NCBI RefSeq assembly: GCF_002159625.1
Contig: NZ_NFIZ01000003.1
Location: forward strand, 1 to 64,000
Source of the DNA: Olsenella sp. An285
GTDB taxonomy: Bacteria; Actinomycetota; Coriobacteriia; Coriobacteriales; Atopobiaceae
DNA length: 64,000 bases
Direction: 5' to 3'
A program made the translations under genes and the position numbers. Below the pieces are notes generated by a model, which was given only the letters and a program-made list of their open reading frames with translations, was not told where the DNA came from and ran no database searches. Below, one piece after another: positions 24,961 to 32,730 of the stretch. How positions within the stretch are numbered: the first letter of the stretch is position 1; every line of letters begins with the position of its first letter.

Positions 24961-24988
24961 TTGCATTCACGGGAGTTAGTCATATATT
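24961..24988 (+). promoter_or_regulatory. Promoter of feoA
   Basis: TTGCAT, a 16-bp spacer, then TATATT. The -10 lies within the metalloregulator-like site described next, which fits iron repression. Confidence 0.6.
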
Positions 24989-24990
24989 AC
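24975..24990. promoter_or_regulatory. Metalloregulator-like operator at feoA
   Basis: GTTAGTCATATATTAC has the same GTTAG-N6-YTAAC plan as the perfect dyad before feoB, with changes in the right half. It overlaps the feoA -10. The pattern is compatible with a DtxR/IdeR-type repressor. Confidence 0.5.
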
Positions 24991-25031
24991 TTGTGTTGAG
25001 TTGGTGAACGGTAACTTCTGAGGAGGCTCGA

Positions 25032-25265
25032 ATGGCCGCATCTGCCCAGCTTCCGCTGGCAATGGTTGGCCCCGACGAGGTGGCACGCGTGACGCGGATT
25101 CGCGGTGACGCCGACCTGCGTCAGCACCTCGCCGAGCTCGGTTTCGTGGACGGCGCGGAGGTCAAGGTGATCTCCCGCGCCGCCGGTGACGTCATCGTGA
25201 GCGTGAAGGGCGCCCGCCTTGCGCTCAACCGCTCGATGGCAAGCCGCATAAGCGTGTCGATCTAG
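25032..25265 (+). CDS. feoA: FeoA-domain protein 1
   Basis: A 77-aa SH3-like FeoA protein (VARVTRIRGDADLRQHLAELGF, then GAEVKVISR). FeoA is a small cytoplasmic accessory of the FeoB ferrous iron transporter. GAGGAGG precedes ATG 25032. It is first in the feoA-feoA cluster, under the iron-type operator. Confidence 0.9.
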   Translation: MAASAQLPLAMVGPDEVARVTRIRGDADLRQHLAELGFVDGAEVKVISRAAGDVIVSVKGARLALNRSMASRISVSI

Positions 25266-25310
25266 CGTGCGGGACGCTCGTTGCTCCCGCACGAGGAGAA
25301 AGGAAGGTCA

Positions 25311-25553
25311 ATGGCAACTCTCAAGGACGTGAAGGTGGGGGAGAGCGCGGTCGTGTCCAAGCTCGCGGGCACGGGCGCCCTCAAGCGCCGCATCATGGAC
25401 ATGGGGCTCACCAAGGGAACGGGCGTCTATGTGCGCAAGGTGGCGCCGCTGGGCGATCCCATCGAGATCACGGTGCGCGGCTACGAGCTCTCCATCAGAA
25501 AGGACGAGGCCGCCTGCGTCGAGGTCACGGACGTGGCGCAGGGCGAGCGCTAA
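25311..25553 (+). CDS. feoA: FeoA-domain protein 2
   Basis: An 80-aa second FeoA protein (LKRRIMDMGLTKGTGVYVRKVAPLGDP), closer to the classical FeoA than the first. GGAAGG precedes ATG 25311. A terminator separates it from feoB, so feoB is read from its own promoter or by read-through. Two FeoA proteins with one FeoB is a frequent arrangement in Gram-positives. Confidence 0.92.
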   Translation: MATLKDVKVGESAVVSKLAGTGALKRRIMDMGLTKGTGVYVRKVAPLGDPIEITVRGYELSIRKDEAACVEVTDVAQGER

Positions 25554-25589
25554 CACCTGACAAGGAACCCTGGCACCTTTGTCGGGACT

Positions 25590-25609
25590 CGGCCGAAGAG
25601 GCCGTTTTT
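25590..25609 (+). terminator. Intrinsic terminator between feoA and feoB
   Basis: The stem CGGCC/GGCCG with loop GAAGA is followed by TTTTT. Confidence 0.75.
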
Positions 25610-25621
25610 CTCGCCGGCAAA

Positions 25622-25637
25622 GTTAGATATCTCTAAC
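25622..25637. promoter_or_regulatory. Metalloregulator-like operator at feoB
   Basis: GTTAGATATCTCTAAC is a dyad of GTTAGA and TCTAAC around TATC. A related half-site (TTGTCTAAC) lies at 25661-25669. It stands 48 bp before the feoB start and probably controls it in response to iron or manganese. Confidence 0.6.
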
Positions 25638-25684
25638 AAATGTCACCAGATAAGTAGCATTTGTCTAACTCAGAAAGGCAAGGT

Positions 25685-28348
25685 ATGGCTGAAACCACCA
25701 TCGGTCTCGCAGGCAACCCAAACTGCGGCAAGACCACGCTCTTCAACGAGCTCACGGGCTCCAACGGCTACGTGGGCAACTGGCCGGGCGTCACCGTTGA
25801 GAAGAAGCAGGCCACGTGGCGCGCCAACCGCGACGTGACCTTCGTGGACCTCCCGGGCATCTACTCGCTCTCCCCGTACACGCCCGAGGAGGTGGTCTCC
25901 CGCGACTACGTGGTGAACGACCGCCCGGATGCGATCATCAACCTCGTGGACGTCACTAACCTGGAGCGCAACCTCTACCTCACGACCCAGCTCCTCGAGG
26001 CGGGGCGCCCGGTCGTGGTGGGCCTCAACATGTGCGACCTGCTCAATGAGAAGGGCGACGTCATCGACGCCTCCGCCCTCTCCGCGCGCCTGGGCGTGCC
26101 GGTCGTCGAGGTCTCCGCGCTGCGCAACACCAACCTCGACGTGCTGGTCAACAAGGCCGTGGCCGCCGGCAAGGCGGGCAAGGTCCAGCCGGGCGCGCCG
26201 TGCTTCTCGTCCGAGGTCGAGGGCGCGCTCGGTGAGATCGCGGGCATCGTCTCCGGCAGCTGCGACGCCAACCTCGTCCGCTGGTACTCGATCAAGGTCT
26301 TCGAGCGCGACGCCGAGGCGGTGCGCGCCCTGCACCTCTCCTCTGCCCAGCTCAACCAGGCCGAGAAGATCATCAAGGCCGTGGAGAAGTCCCGCGACGA
26401 CGACGCCGAGTCCATCATCACCTCCGACCGCTACGACTGGATCGGCGAGGTGATGGCCTCCTGCGTCAAGAAGGCGCCCAAGAAGCTCAGCATGTCCGAG
26501 AAGATCGACCGCGTGGTCACCAGCCGCGTGCTCGGTCTCCCCATCTTCGTCGTGGTGATGTTCGTCGTGTACTACATCTCCGTCTCCACGGTGGGAACCT
26601 GGGGCACGGACTGGGCGAACGACGGCGTCTTCGGCGACGGCTGGCTGTGGAACCCCTCCGACCAGGCGGCGTACGAGGTGGCGACGGAGGAGTTCGACGC
26701 CAACTACTACGGCGACAAGATCGACGGCTTCCTGGCCGCGGCCGAGGCGGACGGCATCGCCACCGACGAGGTGGGCGCCGCCGTGGAGACCCTTGCGGAG
26801 GACCCGGAGGACGCCGATGCCCAGGCCGTCGTGACCGCCTTCGCGACCGAGGCCGATGCCGCGGGCGTCGTCGCGACCGACGTGCCCATGCACGACGGCG
26901 ACGGCAACTTCATCGACGCGGACGACGAGGTGGTCACGCGCATCGACGCGGAGGGCAACCCCGTGCTCGCCGAGGGCCAGGAGCTGGCCGTCATTGATAC
27001 CGTGAGCGCCGCGGACTTCGAGGAGGCGGCGCTTGCGCAGGGCGGCGCGCCGGCGCTCGAGGACTACGGCAGCTTCGTTCCGTCGGTTCCGTCCGTGATC
27101 GAGGGCTGGCTCGTGGCCGCCGGCGCGTCCGACTTCGTGCAGGCGCTCGTCCTTGACGGCATCGTCGCCGGCGTGGGCGCGGTGCTGGGCTTCATCCCGC
27201 AGATGCTCGTGCTCTTTGTCATGCTCTGCTTCCTCGAGGACTGCGGCTACATGAGCCGCGTGGCCTTCGTCATGGACCGCGTGTTCCGTCGCTTTGGCCT
27301 CTCCGGCAAGAGCTTCATCCCCATGCTCATCTCGTCCGGCTGCGGCGTCCCCGGCGTCATGGCCACCAAGACCATCGAGAACGAGAAGGACCGTCGCATG
27401 ACGGCGATGCTCACCACCATGATCCCGTGCGGCGCCAAGACCCCGATCATCGCGCTCGTGATGGGCGTGCTCATCGGCGGCTCCGACGCCTGGTGGGTGG
27501 CGCCGATGTTCTACTTCCTGGGCCTCGCCGCCATCATCGTCTCCGCGCTCATGCTCAAGAAGACCAAGATGTTCGCCGGCGAGCCCGCCCCCTTTGTGAT
27601 GGAGCTCCCCAACTACCACTTCCCCACGCTCAAGTCCTGGTGGCTGCACGTGTGGGAGCGCATCTCCGCGTACCTCAAGAAGGCCACGACGATTATCTTC
27701 GCCGCGTCCGTGGTGGTGTGGTTCCTGCTTGAGTTCGGCTTCGCCAACTGGGAGGGCGGCAACGGCGCCTTTGGCTTCATGTCGCTCATGGAGGGCGCGC
27801 CCGAGTACTACACGGACTACTCGCTGCTCGCCATCGTGGGCAACGCCATCGCCTGGATCTTCGCGCCCCTCGGTGCGGACAGCTGGCAGGCGGCTGCCGC
27901 GTCCATCAACGCGCTCATCGCCAAGGAGAACCTGGTCTCCACCTTCGGCGTCATCTACGGCATCGGTGACGCCACCGAGAACTCCGTGACCATGTGGAGC
28001 GGCTTTGCCGGCATGTTCACCGACGCCTCGGGCATCCTGCACGTGGGCGCCATGTGCGCGTTCGTGGCCTTCAACATGCTCGACGCGCCGTGCTTCGCCG
28101 CCATCGGCACCATCCGTCGCCAGATGGACTCGCCCAAGTGGTTCTGGTTCGCGATCGGCTACCAGTGCGTCTTCGCCTGGTGCGTGGGCCTCATCATCAA
28201 CCAGCTCTGGGAGCTCTTCGTGCTGGGGAACTTCGGCCTCTGGACCGTGGTGGCGTTCGTGCTGCTCGCCGGCATGATCTTCCAGATCGCGCGCCCCATG
28301 CCCAAGACCGAGCAGACCGACGACAAGATCCTCGCCCAGCTCGCGTAG
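25685..28348 (+). CDS. feoB: Ferrous iron transport protein B
   Basis: GTP-gated Fe(II) permease, 887 aa. The N-terminal G domain shows GNPNCGKTT, DLPG and LNMCD. Membrane gate helices follow, with the conserved LEDCGYMSRVAFVMDR and SSGCGVPGVMATKT. After the first transmembrane helix (about 283-305) comes an unusually long, acidic outside loop of about 165 residues (307-473). Residues 404-415, DGDGNFIDADDE, resemble an EF-hand calcium loop. ATG 25685 is chosen after AGAAAGGCAAGG; a TTG 24 bp upstream lacks a good site. Confidence 0.95.
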   Translation: MAETTIGLAGNPNCGKTTLFNELTGSNGYVGNWPGVTVEKKQATWRANRDVTFVDLPGIYSLSPYTPEEVVSRDYVVNDRPDAIINLVDVTNLERNLYLTTQLLEAGRPVVVGLNMCDLLNEKGDVIDASALSARLGVPVVEVSALRNTNLDVLVNKAVAAGKAGKVQPGAPCFSSEVEGALGEIAGIVSGSCDANLVRWYSIKVFERDAEAVRALHLSSAQLNQAEKIIKAVEKSRDDDAESIITSDRYDWIGEVMASCVKKAPKKLSMSEKIDRVVTSRVLGLPIFVVVMFVVYYISVSTVGTWGTDWANDGVFGDGWLWNPSDQAAYEVATEEFDANYYGDKIDGFLAAAEADGIATDEVGAAVETLAEDPEDADAQAVVTAFATEADAAGVVATDVPMHDGDGNFIDADDEVVTRIDAEGNPVLAEGQELAVIDTVSAADFEEAALAQGGAPALEDYGSFVPSVPSVIEGWLVAAGASDFVQALVLDGIVAGVGAVLGFIPQMLVLFVMLCFLEDCGYMSRVAFVMDRVFRRFGLSGKSFIPMLISSGCGVPGVMATKTIENEKDRRMTAMLTTMIPCGAKTPIIALVMGVLIGGSDAWWVAPMFYFLGLAAIIVSALMLKKTKMFAGEPAPFVMELPNYHFPTLKSWWLHVWERISAYLKKATTIIFAASVVVWFLLEFGFANWEGGNGAFGFMSLMEGAPEYYTDYSLLAIVGNAIAWIFAPLGADSWQAAAASINALIAKENLVSTFGVIYGIGDATENSVTMWSGFAGMFTDASGILHVGAMCAFVAFNMLDAPCFAAIGTIRRQMDSPKWFWFAIGYQCVFAWCVGLIINQLWELFVLGNFGLWTVVAFVLLAGMIFQIARPMPKTEQTDDKILAQLA

Positions 28349-28349
28349 C

Positions 28350-28376
28350 GTGCAAAAGGGACGGGCACTTTTGCAC
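28350..28376. repeat. Palindrome with 9-bp arms after feoB
   Basis: GTGCAAAAG and CTTTTGCAC flank GGACGGGCA. The GGGAC core inside suggests kinship with the 9362 palindrome. It lies directly after the feoB stop. Confidence 0.65.
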
Positions 28377-28379
28377 ATC

Positions 28380-28417
28380 GGGCGCGCCGCCGGCTCTTCT
28401 CGTCCGGCGGCGCGCCC
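28380..28417 (+). terminator. Strong GC hairpin between feoB and its Cys-rich partner
   Basis: Perfect 14-bp arms GGGCGCGCCGCCGG/CCGGCGGCGCGCCC flank a 10-nt loop. No T-run follows, so it may attenuate rather than end transcription. Confidence 0.45.
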
Positions 28418-28438
28418 GCGCTCTAGAAAGGACCGCGC

Positions 28439-28804
28439 ATGTTTGACGCGATCGTCTTCGTGGCCGTCGTCATTGCGGTGATACTGGTGGCGGGCCGCTA
28501 CCTGCGGACGCTGCGCCGGGGCGGCTGCGGGTGCGGGTGTACCGGCGGGGGAGAGCCCCACGTCGCGCGCCCGAAGGTCGCCGACACCAACGAGGCGCAC
28601 TATCCCTATGCCGCCGACCTCATCGTCGAGGGCATGCACTGCGAGCACTGCCTCGCGGCAGTGGAGACCGCGCTCGACGGCATCGGCGGCGTGTGGGCGC
28701 GCGCGAGCCTGCCCGACCGCGTGCGCGTGCTCTCCAAGGACCCGATCGACCGCGCTTCGCTCGTCGCCGCCGTGGAGGCGGCAGGTTACCGCGTGGCGGG
28801 GTAG
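28439..28804 (+). CDS. FeoB-associated Cys-rich membrane protein fused to an HMA domain
   Basis: Residues 1-~20 form one membrane helix, followed by the Cys cluster GGCGCGCTGGGE of FeoB-associated Cys-rich proteins. The rest of the 121-aa chain is a heavy-metal-associated domain with the metal site GMHCEHC and a C-terminal AAGYRVAG. These are usually separate proteins. A membrane-tethered metal chaperone serving FeoB is a reasonable inference. AGAAAGGA precedes ATG 28439. Confidence 0.85.
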   Translation: MFDAIVFVAVVIAVILVAGRYLRTLRRGGCGCGCTGGGEPHVARPKVADTNEAHYPYAADLIVEGMHCEHCLAAVETALDGIGGVWARASLPDRVRVLSKDPIDRASLVAAVEAAGYRVAG

Positions 28805-28853
28805 GGAGCGGGCGCTCCGCCGGTTGGCGCGGACGGTATTGTCGGGCTGTCAG

Positions 28854-30017
28854 CTAGCCCGTTCGCAAGGCGAGGTACTCCGCCGCGCTCCCGAGGACGG
28901 GCATGCCGGCGGCGCGGGCGGCGTCCAGGAGTCCCGCGTTGCGGGCGTTACCGGTGCCAAAGCCGTCGAAGCAGCGGATGAGCGCCCGACAGGCGAGAAG
29001 AACCTCGCGCGCCCTCGCCGCGGAGGTCTCGCTCACGGGCTCGAAGTCACGCTCGAAGACCGTGCGCGCCGCGAGGCCGCGCGCGAGCAGGCCGTCGGCG
29101 TCGTGCTCGTGCAGCACGCCCGTGGCAAAGGGCACGCCCGCCCGCGCGAGCGCCCGGAAGCACGCCGCCCCCGTGCCGCCGCCCGCGAGCACGAAGACCT
29201 CCGGCTCGCCCTCCGGCCGGGGAAGCTCAACGCTGCCGAAGGCGGGCTCGTAGGTCCCCGGCGCGAGGTCGTAGAGCTCCGCCACGCGCTTGGCGGTGAG
29301 GACCTCGTCGGGTGCGCCCTGGTATGCGACGCTGCCGTCGCGCACGCAGATGACGTGGTCGGCGGCCTTCTGCGCGAGGTCGATCTCGTGGAGCGACGCC
29401 ACGACGGCGATGCCGCGCTCGCGCGCCTCGTGCCGCAGGAGCTGGAGGACCTCGAGCTGGGAGCGCACGTCGAGGTAGGACGTGGGCTCGTCGAGCAGCA
29501 GCACCCTCGGCTCCTGGCAGAGGGCGCGGGCCAGGAGCACGCGCTGTCGTTGCCCGTCGCTCACGTGGGCAAAGTCGCGCTCGGCGAGCTCCGCCACGCC
29601 CGTCGCCCCCATGGCGGCGCGCACGGCCTCCTCGTCCTTCTCGCCCAGGACGCCCAGGCTCCCGGTGAACGGGTAGCGCCCGGCCTCGACCACGTCGCGG
29701 CAGGTGAGGAGCTCGGTGTGCGGCCGGCCCGTGAGCATGACGGACATGGAGCGGGCGCGCTCGCGGTCGGGGACGTCCGAGAGCTCGCGTCCAAAGAGCT
29801 CCACCGTGCCGCCGAGCGCGCGGAGCTGACCCGCCACGGTGCGCAGGATCGTGGTCTTGCCCGAGCCGTTGGGCCCGATGAGCGCCACCAGCTGCCCGGG
29901 GCGCACGGCGAGACAGACGTCCCGAACCAGCGCGCGAGCGCCGTGCCCCACGTCGAGCCCCCGCAGCTCCAGCGCGTTTCTGTTAATTGGGGACTGTCCC
30001 CAATTTGCAGACGTCAT
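28854..30017 (-). CDS. FecCD-system ABC ATPase with extra C-terminal domain
   Basis: Iron/siderophore- or cobalamin-type importer ATPase. Walker A GPNGSGKTT, signature VSDGQRQR and Walker B VLLLDEPTSYLD lie in residues ~15-255. Residues ~265-387 form an added Rossmann-like domain (VFVLAGGGTGAACFRALA, then a late GMPVLGSAAEYLAL) of unknown role. ATG 30017 overlaps the permease stop (ATGA) and has GGGAGG 8 bp upstream. Codons 4-13 (SANWGQSPIN) are the 31-bp palindrome, read in frame. Confidence 0.9.
   Translation of the reverse strand: MTSANWGQSPINRNALELRGLDVGHGARALVRDVCLAVRPGQLVALIGPNGSGKTTILRTVAGQLRALGGTVELFGRELSDVPDRERARSMSVMLTGRPHTELLTCRDVVEAGRYPFTGSLGVLGEKDEEAVRAAMGATGVAELAERDFAHVSDGQRQRVLLARALCQEPRVLLLDEPTSYLDVRSQLEVLQLLRHEARERGIAVVASLHEIDLAQKAADHVICVRDGSVAYQGAPDEVLTAKRVAELYDLAPGTYEPAFGSVELPRPEGEPEVFVLAGGGTGAACFRALARAGVPFATGVLHEHDADGLLARGLAARTVFERDFEPVSETSAARAREVLLACRALIRCFDGFGTGNARNAGLLDAARAAGMPVLGSAAEYLALRTG
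29980..30010. repeat. 31-bp palindrome family (AATTGGGGAC), copy 2, translated
   Basis: Perfect inner arms at 29985-29994 and 29996-30005 lie within the first codons of the ABC ATPase gene, giving the peptide NWGQSPI on the minus strand. Confidence 0.92.
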
Positions 30018-31051
30018 CGGCCGGACCTCCCTCGGAGCATGAGGGCTATCACCACGGGCGCGCCAAAGACCGCGGTGACGGCGCTCACGGAGAGCTCGAC
30101 CGGCGAGAAGAGCGTGCGCGCGATGAGGTCGCACCCGCAGCAGAAGGCCGCCCCCGTGAGGAAGCACGCCGGTGTCACGAGGAGCGGCCGCGACGTGCCC
30201 ACGCCGCGCCGGGCGAGGTGGGGCGCCGCGATGCCCACGAACGAGACCGGGCCCGCGAAGGCTGCCACGCATCCGGAGAGCAGGCTGGATACCAGGACGA
30301 TGAGCATGCGCAGCCCGAGCACGTTCACGCCCACGCTCTGCGCGTGCGGCTCGCCCAGCTGGTAGGCGCCCAGCGGCTTGGAGAGCGCGAAGGCCGCCCC
30401 CGCCATGGCGATCACCGCCACGGCGACGATGCCCACGTCGGCCCACGTGGCGCCAGAGAAGCTGCCGCGCGACCAGTTGTCCAGGTTGACGATGCTCTGG
30501 TCGTCCGCAAAGGCCACGAGGAAGTTGGTGGCCGCCGAGCAGATGTAGCCCACCATCACGCCGGCCACGATGAGCATGCTCTGGCTTCGCACGCGCCGGG
30601 AGATGAGCAGCACGAAGCCCATGGTGACGAGCGACCCGACAAACGCCGCGCCCACGGACGCGGCCGGGCTCATGACCTGGCCCGCGCCCAGCACCACGAT
30701 CATCACCACCGCCACCACGAGCTTGGCGCCCGAGGAGACGCCCAGCACAAAGGGGTCGGCGATGGGGTTGTTGAAGAACGTCTGCAGGAGGAACCCGGAA
30801 AGCGAGAGCGCCCCGCCCAGCAGCACCGCCTCCAGCGCGCGCGGCAGGCGAATCTGCCAGATGACCTGCGCGGCGGTGGAGGCGTCGCCGGGTCCCGCCG
30901 CGAGGATGCGCGCCACCTCGGCGGGCGTGGTGCCCACGCTCCCCAGGCAGAGGCTCGCCACGAAGAGCGCGAGAAGGCCAAGAAGAACGGCGAGGTCGAA
31001 CAGCACCCACCGCCGCGTCCGGCCGCCCTTGCCGCCCGCCGCGCGCGCCAC
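30014..31051 (-). CDS. FecCD-family ABC permease
   Basis: A 345-aa integral membrane protein with about ten helices. Family marks are RLPRALEAVLLGGALSLSGFLLQTFFNNPIADPFVLGVSSGA near residues 68-110 (signature parts LPRAL and NPLADP-like) and the late FVGIAAPHLARR coupling loop. It forms a homodimer channel with the ATPase encoded next. GTG 31051 follows the binding-protein stop by one base, and no strong ribosome site is seen, so coupling is likely. Confidence 0.92.
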   Translation of the reverse strand: MARAAGGKGGRTRRWVLFDLAVLLGLLALFVASLCLGSVGTTPAEVARILAAGPGDASTAAQVIWQIRLPRALEAVLLGGALSLSGFLLQTFFNNPIADPFVLGVSSGAKLVVAVVMIVVLGAGQVMSPAASVGAAFVGSLVTMGFVLLISRRVRSQSMLIVAGVMVGYICSAATNFLVAFADDQSIVNLDNWSRGSFSGATWADVGIVAVAVIAMAGAAFALSKPLGAYQLGEPHAQSVGVNVLGLRMLIVLVSSLLSGCVAAFAGPVSFVGIAAPHLARRGVGTSRPLLVTPACFLTGAAFCCGCDLIARTLFSPVELSVSAVTAVFGAPVVIALMLRGRSGR

Positions 31052-31052
31052 G

Positions 31053-32213
31053 CTAGCCCAGCCTCCAGAGATAGGTCGCGGGCTCGTCCGAGCCCGCGAT
31101 CGCCGCGCGCAGGTCGCAGATGATGTCGGCCATGCTGGTCATCTGCTGGTAGAGGTTGGAGTCGCAGGTCCAGACGTCGCCGTTTCGCACGGCTCGAAAG
31201 TCCTCGAGCAGCGCGTTCTTCTCGACAAGGGCCTCGAGGCTGGTCACGCCGTCGTCGATCGTTCCGTTGTAGATGATGACGTCCGCGTCGCGCGCCCCCT
31301 CGTAGAAGCGCTCCATCTCAACGGTCACGGTGGTGGGGGAGGAGTCTGCGGCGCCCTCCTCGGAGAAGCTCACGTACTCGCCGCCCGCGGCCTCGATCAT
31401 CTGGCAGAAGTAGTCCCCGTCGCGCCGCGTCACGGCCGCGCCGTCCTCGTTTATGTAGAAGAAGGCCACGGTCCTGCCCGTCGGGCCCTCCTGCGAGGCG
31501 GCCTCCACGCGCTCGGCCACGTCGTCGAAGACCTCGGCGGCCTCCTCCTCGCGGCCAAAGAGCGCGCCCATGAGCTTGATCCACTCCAGGCGGCCGAGCA
31601 TGTCCTCCTCGCGGCTCGACTGCTCCATGAGCACCGTGGCGCCCAGCTCCTCGAGCTTGGTGCGCACCTCGGGGACGTGGTCGACGTTGGTGTTCTCTAT
31701 CGCCAGCGGGCAGCCCGCGGCAGCGATGAGCTCGTAGTCGGGCGCCCGGTAGATGCCGCCGTAGGCGATCGTGCCGTCCTCCAGCCGTGCGGCAAAGTCC
31801 GCCGAGGGGGAGTCCTCGGCCCGCACGGATGAGACGCCCACGGCATCGAGCGCCCCGATGGCGTCAACGAGGCAGATCATCCCGGTGGAGACCAGGTAGA
31901 CGCTCTCGAGCGGCCGGCGCACCACGGCCACGTCGCCCGGGAGCCCGCCCGGCACGTCCGCCCCCTCGGGGACAACGAGGAAGCGGTCTCCGTTGGCGAG
32001 GCTCGCGAGCCGGTAGCCCCCGTCGTAGGCGCCCAGCGTGAACTGCGTGGCGCGGACGAGGGCCACGGGCGTGGGCTCGCCGAGGCTGGCGGTGTCGGCG
32101 GCGGGGCCCAGGGGCTCGTTCTTCTCGCCCGCGTCGCAGGCGGCGAGGGGGAGGATCGTCCCCAGGGCCGCGACGGCCCCGAGCGCGTCTCTGCGCGTGA
32201 GCGAGAAGGACAT
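31053..32213 (-). CDS. Iron-type ABC substrate-binding lipoprotein
   Basis: A 386-aa binding protein, first gene of the importer operon. The signal carries a twin-arginine-like LTRRDAL and a lipobox LAAC, so export of a folded lipoprotein by Tat is possible. The fold matches family 8 binding proteins (two lobes, long connecting helix LEWIKLMGALFG). The ligand is probably a ferric chelate, haem or corrinoid; its place beside feo genes favours iron. ATG 32213 is chosen for signal-peptide fit, with GGAAGGGG upstream. Confidence 0.85.
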   Translation of the reverse strand: MSFSLTRRDALGAVAALGTILPLAACDAGEKNEPLGPAADTASLGEPTPVALVRATQFTLGAYDGGYRLASLANGDRFLVVPEGADVPGGLPGDVAVVRRPLESVYLVSTGMICLVDAIGALDAVGVSSVRAEDSPSADFAARLEDGTIAYGGIYRAPDYELIAAAGCPLAIENTNVDHVPEVRTKLEELGATVLMEQSSREEDMLGRLEWIKLMGALFGREEEAAEVFDDVAERVEAASQEGPTGRTVAFFYINEDGAAVTRRDGDYFCQMIEAAGGEYVSFSEEGAADSSPTTVTVEMERFYEGARDADVIIYNGTIDDGVTSLEALVEKNALLEDFRAVRNGDVWTCDSNLYQQMTSMADIICDLRAAIAGSDEPATYLWRLG

Positions 32214-32318
32214 GTGCGCGGACCCCTTCCTCGGCTGCCCCTTCCTGTGACCGTCTTCCATGATACGCCCGCGCGGCGCGGCGCCCTCTTGGCGCCTGCC
32301 CCGGCCCCGCGCGCCCGC

Positions 32319-32324
32319 TACAAT
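32319..32324 (+). promoter_or_regulatory. -10 element candidate TACAAT
   Basis: Lies 32 bp before the start of the small membrane protein. The same hexamer stands before metG and before the gene at 11999. Confidence 0.4.
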
Positions 32325-32355
32325 GTCCCAAAGAGCCTGCGAATGGGGGTGCCCC

Positions 32356-32727
32356 ATGGACGACCCGTTCATCCAGCGGACAGACGAGCGCTCACCGGAC
32401 TCGCCGGTCGTCCCGGACGACCCGGCCGGGCCGGGGCGCGCCGACGGGCTGGGTCTTGCCGCGAGAGTCGTCCTCGTTGCGAGCGCCGCCTGTCTCGCGC
32501 TGGGGCTTCTTGCCCTGCTGGCCGCCCGGACGGGCGTCACGGGCTACTTCGACGTGGTCCAGTCGGGCCCCGGGGGCGGCTGGCTGATCTTCTTCCTGCC
32601 CGTTGCCATGGGGTTCTCCGGGTTGCTGGCGGCGGCGTCCATCGCGCTGCTGGCGATCGCGGGGGTCCTCCTTGTGACGGGCGTGGTCCTGCTGGTCGTG
32701 AGGTGGGTCAGAAAGAGAGGGGAGTAA
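32356..32727 (+). CDS. Small two-helix membrane protein
   Basis: 123 aa. A Pro/Asp-rich head of ~35 residues is followed by two long hydrophobic segments (VVLVASAACLALGLLALLAA and ASIALLAIAGVLLVTGVVLLV), then a basic tail. Function unknown. The next gene starts 3 bp later, so it may be co-expressed with the esterase. Confidence 0.65.
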   Translation: MDDPFIQRTDERSPDSPVVPDDPAGPGRADGLGLAARVVLVASAACLALGLLALLAARTGVTGYFDVVQSGPGGGWLIFFLPVAMGFSGLLAAASIALLAIAGVLLVTGVVLLVVRWVRKRGE

Positions 32728-32730
32728 GCG

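Larger units (their letters stand above)
24597..25031. other. Divergent intergenic region, ppk2/feoA
   Basis: About 435 bp without a gene. It contains a hairpin with arms CCCGATTCT (24628) and AGAATCGGG (24673) and two direct words TTTTGGCAACG near 24852 and 24890. The feoA promoter lies at its right end. The word GTCCTTCTCGCC at 24808 is one base off the over-represented 12-mer. Confidence 0.5.
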
